A stretch of 64,000 bases of DNA from Isoetes taiwanensis (lineage: Eukaryota; Streptophyta; Lycopodiopsida; Isoetales; Isoetaceae). The notes under the pieces were generated by a model. That model was not told where the DNA came from. It saw nothing but the letters and a program-made list of their open reading frames with translations, and made no database searches. The stretch spans positions 2,292,436-2,356,435 of the forward strand of contig JAJEKV010000072.1 in assembly GCA_021234155.1 (NCBI GenBank), written 5' to 3'. The position numbers and the translations under genes were made by a program. The stretch's first letter is position 1; the number at the start of each line of letters is the position of its first letter. Positions 55,932 through 64,000 of the stretch are shown piece after piece.

Positions 55932-57739
55932 TGTCGAGCCCCGCTCGCAACCCGAGGAAAAGGTAGCGCTGTGAAAGAGACACCAAGAGAACTAGAACAA
56001 AAAATCAAACTTTATTGCACTTGCTTTGGTTGGAAAAACCCCAACCGTGGTTCACATATTTATACCCCAACTACCCCTTCGCCACATCATCGCCACGTCA
56101 TCGCACCCCTTGAATTTCGTACACCACCCAGGCGGATCGCCAACATGGCGCCTACTGCATCACTACTGCATCATTCACCCTGCCACCTCATCAATTCTTG
56201 CCACTGGTCATGCCATGTCACCCATTGGCCACTGGACACGCCACGTCATTACCTCATACGTATCCTTACTCTTGAGAGGATTGGATCGAACTGCCTTCCC
56301 CATGTTTCTTTCTTGGTCCACAGCCCTCAGGCCATGATCGTTTGGCTGCAGGACGCCCTCGATGAGGGTAGGATATTATAATATCTGAATAGGTGATGGC
56401 GTTTGATTGTGTCAACATACGCTTTGTAAATTCCCTCCATTCGTTGGGTTCTGTCTTCCGGCTTGTGAGCAAGGCTTCAGCAATGAACCATCCTTGTCCC
56501 TTGTTGCTCATGCTCATCTGTCCTTCGTAGATTACTGTTCCTAAGCAAGGCTTCTGTAGCTTTCCCATGATCACAAAGTTTAATAATGGATTTGCTTCTA
56601 ATTTCCCTGTATCCTTTCTTCTCTGTAATTTCTTCCTTCTCTGTTTTCGATTTATAACAGGTGATCGTTCTGTCTCAGGAACAAAATCGTGCCCAAGGCT
56701 TTAATCTTCCAATTCCGGCCTGCTCCCATTCCTTTGCTCTGTTTGAAACCTTGTTGATGTTAGATCTTCAGTCCTTGGCAGCCAGCCTCGGGATCATCTA
56801 TTCGACCCAATTACAGAACCGGCAAATCCTGGCGGCCCTCAGATCGCTCAGTCAGCTTAATACCATCCTATTATCTTCAGAATCAAACCCTGGAGGTCTT
56901 ATAGAGCAGTTTTTTCCATGGCCATATCTGATTTGGCTCCCAGTCCGGCTTGATGCTTTGTAAACCGGCCAGTTTATTGGGCTTAACGCCCCTTCTGTAT
57001 TTTTTCTAGCAAAGATTCAGCTGCTCCAGCTTGATTCCGGAAGGGCTCTCTTCAACAAATTCGATTTTTCCCTTTTCTCTTGATGAGACTTCTGCTTTTA
57101 GCCTTCCAGGTCCTGCCATGTCCAATCCGGCCGATTTTTCTTTTCTCTGATGCCAGAGTCTTCCGCACTGATCTGATCCTTCCCTTGTGTTATCAAGTTG
57201 GCTGCTTTTGATCAACCGGTCTTCAAACAAAAGGTCTTCAACATCCGGAAAAGCTATGGCTTTTCGCCCATCTGTCCGGCCTGGAAACCCTTCGTTCCCA
57301 ACCTTTATAGCCGTCCGTGTCACTATTGAAATTTCTCTTCTGGCTTTGCCCATAAGGCCATGACACTCTTCTCTTTTCTTTATTCCACTTCCATGGTTCT
57401 TCTCAAAGGGTTTTCCCCCCTTTTTCTCGACATCTTTTTTCTTCAAATCTTCGTGACTTGACCCCTTCTTTATTTGAGGCCTTTATTTTGCCACGTTATC
57501 TCCATATTTCCACCATAGGTATTTTTCTTCTATGGGGTTCTTCTTCCGACAACCCTGTTGCCATAACACTTCTTCCCATATCCCTCTCATGGGTTATTCT
57601 TCTCGCAGCTCATCTCTCGGCTACTTGCTTCCCCTTTCCATATTTGCTTAGCTTTCTTCGCTAAGCTAGCATGATTCCCCAAGCTATATTCTTATTAATC
57701 TGCTTTTTGCAGATTTTTGCCTCAAATAGGCAGAAGACA
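55932..57739 (-). repeat. LTR4 of the array
   Basis: 1.8 kb; right edge of the GGCAGAAGACA subtype. Confidence 0.9.
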
Positions 57740-58690
57740 TTATTGGGGAGGAAAATGTTCCTTGTCCCGAGGAACTCAAGGCTTTTGAAACTTACCCTGG
57801 ATCCCATGTCTTCGAGCATAATGATGGCCTTGTTTCCAAATTCCTCATTTTCACTCTTGGGCACGCGTCCCCTTGAGCATCTGAGTCCTCTTTTATCGCA
57901 TTCAATAGGTTTTCTAACTTGCCTTCTATGGACAGATCAATGTTAGCTCCAAATGTGCCTTCTCGCTTCTTGATATTCTCCAGTACTTCCATAATCCTTC
58001 TCTGCAAAACTTCCTTCTTTTTGAATCATCTCGTCTTCTTGGGTATTGCAGGTCCCACAATGTGATTGGTACACAAACTCTACTGGACAATATTTTGCAA
58101 TATGGCCGTACTGGTGACATCTCCAACATTGTACGAATTTCCTTTGCTGCATGATGGACATCGTCTGTTGCATCTCGAGCACTTTCCCAGACAACTCTCT
58201 AAGTATGTCCTCTTTGAACTTTTTTATGACCACATCTGGTGTTGGAACTTCCATGGATATTGTTGATCTCTGAGGACAATGCACTAATGCTGCAGTTCCA
58301 TGGGTTGCTACTGCTGCTGCGACTTGATGAAGATGGACTTGATACACAATCAAGCCTCTTTGCTAAAGAGCAAAGTAATCAATTTGTCCACTCATAATTC
58401 CTTTCTCTCGAAATTTGTCAATGGCTCTAATGTTTCTTTTGCACTTTTTTCATGGTGCAATTTAATATAATTTATTCTCTTTCCTTGTCGGCACTGCCTG
58501 GTAACAATTCTTTCATGCTCTTCTTTGGATTCCGTTCCTTGCACGTACATACATTGACGGAGGGAGTTGGCCCGACTTTCTCTCTAACCGTGGCTTGGCT
58601 CCTCTTCTCTATCTAATGTTGTCGGCCTTCTTGGACAGATCTCCTTTCACGAGCACCACGATTGATTTCCCGGCCAATGCACCATAAATA
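57740..58690 (-). pseudogene. gag segment C of the array (short)
   Basis: The frame 58353-57943 and the following one at 58007-57792 match the N-terminal and C-terminal parts of gag; this segment is the shortest of the five. Broken. Confidence 0.75.
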
Positions 58691-60515
58691 TGTCGAGCCC
58701 CGCTCACAACCCGAGGAAAAGGTAGCGCTGTGAAAGAGACACCAAGAGAACTAGAACGAAAAATCAAACTTTATTGCACTTGCTTTGGTTGGAAAAACCC
58801 CAACCGTGGTTCACATATTTATACCCCAACTGCCCCTTCGCCACATCATTGCCACGTCATCGTCACGTCATCGCACCCCTTGAATTTAAAATGACGCCAT
58901 CTAGGCGGATCGCCAACATAAACACGCATCACATCCGCATCATTCACCCTGCCACGTCATCAATTCTTGCCATGGTCATGCCACGTCCCCCATTGGCCAC
59001 TGGGCACGCCACGTCATTACCTCATACGTATCCTTACTCTTGAGAGGATTGGATCAAACTGCCTTCCCCATGTTTCTTTCTTGGTCCACAGCCCTCAGGC
59101 CATGATCGTTTGTGGCTGCGGGACGCCCTCGATGAGGGTAGGATCTTATAATATCCGGAATAGGTGATGGCGTTTGATTGTGTCGAGATACGCTTTGTAA
59201 ATTCCCTCCATTCGTTGGGTTACGTTTTCTTAGGCTTGTGAGCAAGGCTTCAAGCAATGAACCATCCTTGTCCCTTGTTGCTCATGCTCATCTGTCCTTC
59301 ATAGACTACTGTTCCTAAGCAAGGCTTCTGTAGCTTTCCCATGATCACAAAGTTTAATAATGCATTTGCTTCTAATTTCCCTGTATCCTTTCTTCTCTGT
59401 AATTTCTTCCTTATCTGTTTTCGATTTATAACAGGTGATCGTTCTGTCTCAGGAACAAAATCGTGCCCAAGGCTTTAATCTTCCAATTCCGGCCTGCTCC
59501 CATTCCTTTGCTCTGTTTGAAACCTTGTTGCTGTTAGATCTTCAGTCCTTGGCAGCCAGCCTCGGGATCATCTATTCGACCCAATTACAGAACCGGCAAA
59601 CCCTGGCGACCCTCAGATCGCTCAGTCAGCTTAATACCATCCTATTATCTTCAGAATCAAACCCTGGAGGTCTTATAGAGCAGTTTTTTCCATGGCCATA
59701 TCTGATTTGGCTCCCAGTCCGGCTTGATGCTTTGTAAACCGACCAGTTTATTGGGCTTAACGCCCCTTCTGTATTTTTTCTAGCAAAGATTCAGCTGCTC
59801 CAGCTTGATTTCGGAAGGGCTCTCTTCAACAAATTCGATTTTTCCCTTTTCTCTTGATGAGACTTCTGCTTTTAGCCTTCCAGGTCCTGCCATGCCCAAT
59901 CCGGTCGATTTTTTCTTTTTCTCGATGCCGAGTCTTCGTATGACCGATCTGATCCTTCCCTTGTCTTATCAAGTTGGCTGCTTTTGATCAACCGGTCTTC
60001 AAACAAAAGGTCTTCAACATCCGGAAAAGCTATGGCTTTTCGCCCATCTGTCCGGCCTGGAAACCCTTCGTTCCCAACCTTTGTAGCCGTCCGTGTCACT
60101 ATTGAAATTTCTCTTCTGGCTTTGCCCATAAGGCCATGACACTCTTCTCTTTTCTTTATTCCACTTCCATGGTTCTTCTCAAAGGGTTTTTCCCCCTTTT
60201 TCTCGACATCTTTTTTCTTCAAATCTTCGTGACTTGACCCCTTCTTTATTTGAGGCCTTTATTTTGCCACGTTATCTCCATATTTCCACCATAGGTATTT
60301 TTCTTCTATGGGGTTCTTCTTCCGCCAACCCTGTTGCCATAACAGTTCTTCCCATATCCCTCTCATGGGTTATTCTTCTCGCAGCTCATCTCTCGGCTAC
60401 TTGCTTCCCCTTTCCATATTTGCTTAGCTTTCTTCGCTAAGCTAGCATGATTCCCCAAGCTATATTCTTATTAATCTGCTTTTTGCAGATTTTTGCCTCA
60501 AATAGGCAGAAGACA
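58691..60515 (-). repeat. LTR5 of the array
   Basis: 1.8 kb; right edge of the GGCAGAAGACA subtype. Its left part shares CCCCGCTCACAACCCGAGG with LTR6 only. Confidence 0.9.
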
Positions 60516-62123
60516 TTATTGGGGAGGAAAATGTTCCTTGTCCCGAGGAACTCAAGGCTTTTGAAACTTACCCTGGATCCCATGTCTTCGAGCATAATGA
60601 TGGCCTTGTTTCCAAATTCCTCATTTTCACTCTTGGGCACGCGTCCCCTTGAGCATCTGAGTCCTCTTTTATCGCATTCAATAGGTTTTCTAACTTGCCT
60701 TCTATGGACAGATCAATGTTAGCTCCAAATGTGCCTTCTCGCTTCTTGATATTCTCCAGTACTTCCATAATCCTTCTCTGCAAAACTTCCTTCTTGCTTT
60801 GCTTCCATCTTCTATTTGACTGGTGTTCCCATCTTGACCTTCCATCTCTTTTAATTTGTTGCACACAATATTGGCGGCTTTTTCCATCTGATAGAGTGCT
60901 AGTTCTTCTTTCACTTGCTCCCTTTGCATGTCTAACCATTCTTTCTCTTGGTTTTCCAAATTTCTGTGCATCATTTTCATATAGTAGTCATCATCTTCTT
61001 TTGCTTTCTCAATCTGTTCATGTAGGCATATTGATTTGTTCTCTTTTTCAATCACATCCATTTCGCATATGTGCTCCTCTCCTTGGCAATTAACCTTATT
61101 GCTCACGTTAGCTTGATGTGGCTTTTCAACTAGCTTCTGGTCAATTGGTTGGTTCTCCATTAATGCTGGTTCAAGCACATGTTGAATGGGTGCCAAATGT
61201 TGAAAGTCTATTGTCTTTTCTTCTTCGACAATCTCAGGCCCCAAGTCTCCAATAGAACTTTCCTCAAGCACTTCTGAGGACGCATGTGTAGCTTTATGGT
61301 AACGACAAGTCAATAAGTCATCCTCTTCATCCAATACTTCTACTTCTTGCCTTGTAAGAAAAATGAGTTGCTGACACTCCATGCAAAATCGTATTGTCTC
61401 CTCATTGTCCAAATTTGTAATAGTCTCCTTTTGAATCATCTCGTCTTCTTGGGTATTGCAGGTCCCACAATGTGATTGGTACACAAACTCTACTGGACAA
61501 TATTTTGCAATATGGCCGTCATTGTCCAAATTTGGTGACATCTCCAACATTGTGGACAATATTTTGCAATTTCCTTTCTTTGCATGATGGACATCGTCTG
61601 TTGCATCTCGAGCACTTTCCCAGACAACTCTCTAAGTATGTCCTCTTTGAACTTTTTTATGACCACATCTGGTGTTGGAACTTCCATGGATATTGTTGAT
61701 CTTTGAGGACAATGCACTAATGCTGCAGTTCCATGGGTTGCTACTGCTGCTGCGACTTGATGAAGATGGACTTGATCCACAATCAAGCCTCTTTGCTAAA
61801 GAGCAAAGTAATCAATTTGTCCACTCATAATTCCTTTCTCTCGAAATTTGTCAATGGCTCTAATGTTTCTTTTGCACTTTTTTCATGGTGCAATTTAATA
61901 TAATTTATTCTCTTTCCTTGTCGGCACTGCCTGGTGACAATTCTTTCATGCTCTTCTTTGGATTCCGTTCCTTGCACGTACATACATTGATGGAGGGAGT
62001 TGGCCCGGCTTTCTCTCTAACCGTGGCTTGGCTCCTCTTCTCTATCTAATGTTGTCGGCCTTCTTGGACAGATCTCCTTTCACGAGCACCACGATTGATT
62101 TCCCGGCCAATGCACCATAAATA
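60516..62123 (-). pseudogene. gag segment D of the array
   Basis: Frames 61786-61490 and 61559-60702 together cover the gag seen in segment A. Broken. Confidence 0.8.
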
Positions 62124-63918
62124 TGTCGAGCCCCGCTCACAACCCGAGGAAAAGGTAGCGCTGTGAAAGAGACACCAAGAGAACTAGAACGAAAAATCAA
62201 ACTTTATTGCACTTGCTTTGGTTGGAAAAACCCCAACCGTGGTTCACATATTTATACCCCAACTACCCCTTCGCCACATCATTGCCATGTCATCGTCACG
62301 TCATCGCACCCCTTGAATTTCGTACGCCATCTAGGCGGATCGCCAACATGGCGCCTACTGCATCACTACTGCATCATTCACCCTGCCACGTCATCAATTC
62401 TTGCCATGGTCATGCCACGTCACCCATTGGCCACTGGACACGCCACGTCATTACCTCATACGTATCCTTACTCTTGAGAGGATTGGATCGAACTGCCTTC
62501 CCCATGTTTCTTTCTTGGTCCACAGCCCTCAGGCCATGATCGTTTGGCTGCAGGACGCCCTCGATGAGGGTAGGATCTTATAATATCTGAATAGGTGATG
62601 GCGTTTGATTGTGTCAGCATACGCTTTGTAAATTCCCTCCATTCGTTGGGTTCTGTCTTCCGGCTTGTGAGCAAGGCTTCAGCAATGAACCATCCTTGTC
62701 CCTTGTTGCTCATGCTCATCTGTCCTTCATAGACTACTGTTCCTAAGCAAGGCTTCTGTAGCTTTCCCATGATCACAAAGTTTAATAATGCATTTGCTTC
62801 TAATTTCCCTGTATCCTTTCTTCTCTGTAATTTCTTCCTTATCTGTTTTCGATTTATAACAGGTGATCGTTCTGTCTCAGGAACAAAATCGTGCCCAAGG
62901 CTTTAATCTTCCAATTCCGGCCTGCTCCCATTCCTTTGCTCTGTTTGAAACCTTGTTGCTGTCAGATCTTCAGTCCTTGGCAGCCAGCCTCGGGATCATC
63001 TATTCGACCCAATTACAGAACCGGCAAACCCTGGCGGCCCTCAGATCGCTCAGTCAGCTTAATACCATCCTATTATCTTCAGAATCAAACCCTGGAGGTC
63101 TTATAGAGCAGTTTTTTCCATGGCCATATCTGATTTGGCTCCCAGTCCGGCTTGATGCTTTGTAAACCGGCCGGTTTATTGGGCTTAACGTCCCTTCTAT
63201 ATTTTTTCTAGCAAAGATTCGGCTGCTCCAGCTTGATTCCGGAAGGGCTGTCTTCAACAAATTCGATTTTTCCCTTTTCTCTTGATGAGACTTCTGCTTT
63301 TAGCCTTCCAGGTCCTGCCATGCCCAATCCGGTCGATTTTTCTTTTCTCTGATGCAAGAGTCTTCCACACTGATCTAATCCTTCCCATTGTCTTATCAAG
63401 TTGGCTGCTTTTGATCAACCGGTCTTCAAACAAAAGGTCTTCAACATCCGGAAAAGCTATGGCTTTTCGCCCATCTGTCCGGCCTGGAAACCCTTCGTTC
63501 CCAACCTTTGTAGCCGTCCGTGCCACGGCCATGATACTCTTCTCTTTTCTTTCATGGGTAATTCCACTTCCATGGTTCTTCTCAAAGGGTTTTTCCCCCT
63601 TTTTCTCGACATCTTTTTTCTTCAAATCTTCGTGACTTGACCCCTTCTTTATTTGAGGCCTTTATTTTGCCACGTTATCTCCATATTTCCACCATAGGTA
63701 TTTTTCTTCTATGGGGTTCTTCTTCCGACAATCCTGTTGCCATAACAGTTCTTCTCATATCCCTATCATGGGTTATTGTTCTCGCAGCTCATCTCTCGGC
63801 TACTTGCTTCCCCTTTCCATATTTGCTTAGCTTTCTTCGCTAAGCTAGCATGATTCCCCGAGCTATATTCTTATTAATCTGCTTTTTGCAGATTTTTGCC
63901 TCAAATTGGCAGACGACA
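62124..63918 (-). repeat. LTR6 of the array (outer)
   Basis: 1.8 kb; right edge of the GGCAGACGACA subtype like LTR1. TGACGTGGC motifs on the minus strand at 62450-62442, 62422-62414 and 62393-62385, and TATAAATATG at about 62257-62248. Confidence 0.9.
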
Positions 63919-64000
63919 GCGTTCAAAAGTTGAATGGATCTGGTGGACCAAACTGGCACCTCCTCCCGCCTCTAGTGACTACCAGTTCCGTCTAGTTCAA

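Larger units (their letters stand above)
45715..63923 (-). mobile_element. Tandem Ty3/Gypsy array: six LTRs, five internal segments, one TSD
   Basis: GCGTT at 45715-45719 and 63919-63923 is the only target duplication. Six LTRs (TGTCGAGCC... to ...GACA on the plus strand) start at 45720, 49124, 52733, 55932, 58691 and 62124. All coding is minus strand. Four segments carry gag only; the one at 47536-49123 carries RNase H and integrase only. After each LTR on the sense strand, TATTTATGGTGCATTGGCCGG resembles a tRNA-type primer site. No chromodomain was seen, which points to a non-chromovirus Gypsy lineage. No segment is complete, so the block is non-autonomous. LTRs differ by only a few bases per hundred by eye, so it is recent. 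Confidence 0.9.

Noticed and set aside
45715-63923. Five independent nested Gypsy insertions
   Set aside because: No inner LTR pair shows its own 5-bp duplication; inner LTRs adjoin internal sequence of the same family in the same orientation.

Overview
The window looks like nuclear DNA of a land plant. It holds a split AVT1-type vacuolar amino-acid transporter gene, a GASA/Snakin exon, plant-style LINEs and Ty3/Gypsy elements, GT-AG introns and long AT-rich spacers. The mix of element families makes me favour a seed-free plant such as a fern, but that is inference. Only three genes look like ordinary host genes in usable condition: the transporter at 38.1-40.7 kb (minus) and two tandem copies of a small secreted cysteine-rich peptide gene at 15.6 and 17.5 kb (plus). 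A GASA exon at 36.0 kb is a probable relic.

Layout: 0-2.3 kb carries LINE 3' fragments and one half of a segmental duplication whose partner lies at 19.7-21.0 kb. From 2.45 to 10.65 kb there are two convergent genes that look transposon-derived: a plus-strand gene with a RING-like finger and a Ulp1-type protease fragment, and a minus-strand gene with SDG/SQFK and HGKG..DG motifs of a transposase-like family. The minus gene is interrupted by a 292-bp hAT-like element with an 8-bp target duplication. From 10.9 to 14.4 kb is a GC-rich block with a decayed LINE reverse transcriptase. Between 14.4 and 18.3 kb lie a three-copy repeat and the duplicated peptide gene. A LINE ORF2 piece at 21.8-24.1 kb is split by a 550-bp element with terminal inverted repeats.

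At 24.5-32.7 kb an unidentified minus-strand gene is split by a broken Ty3/Gypsy chromovirus (26611-31763, target duplication CTCTC). One of its LTRs carries a perfect four-unit heat-shock element upstream of a TATA box. From 32.9 to 34.6 kb another unidentified gene fragment carries a LINE with a 16-bp target duplication. After the GASA relic and the transporter come an ORF1-only LINE (41.6-42.9 kb) and a 1.6-kb poly(A) retroposon (43.9-45.5 kb).

The last 18 kb (45715-63923) is one Ty3/Gypsy array: six 1.6-2.0 kb LTRs separated by five short internal segments, all minus strand, with one 5-bp target duplication (GCGTT) around the entire block. Four internal segments carry only gag and one carries only RNase H-integrase. 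The LTRs look near-identical, so the array is young, and each has TGACGTGGC (bZIP/ABRE-like) motifs just upstream of a TATA box. All distances, similarities and motif calls were made by eye.
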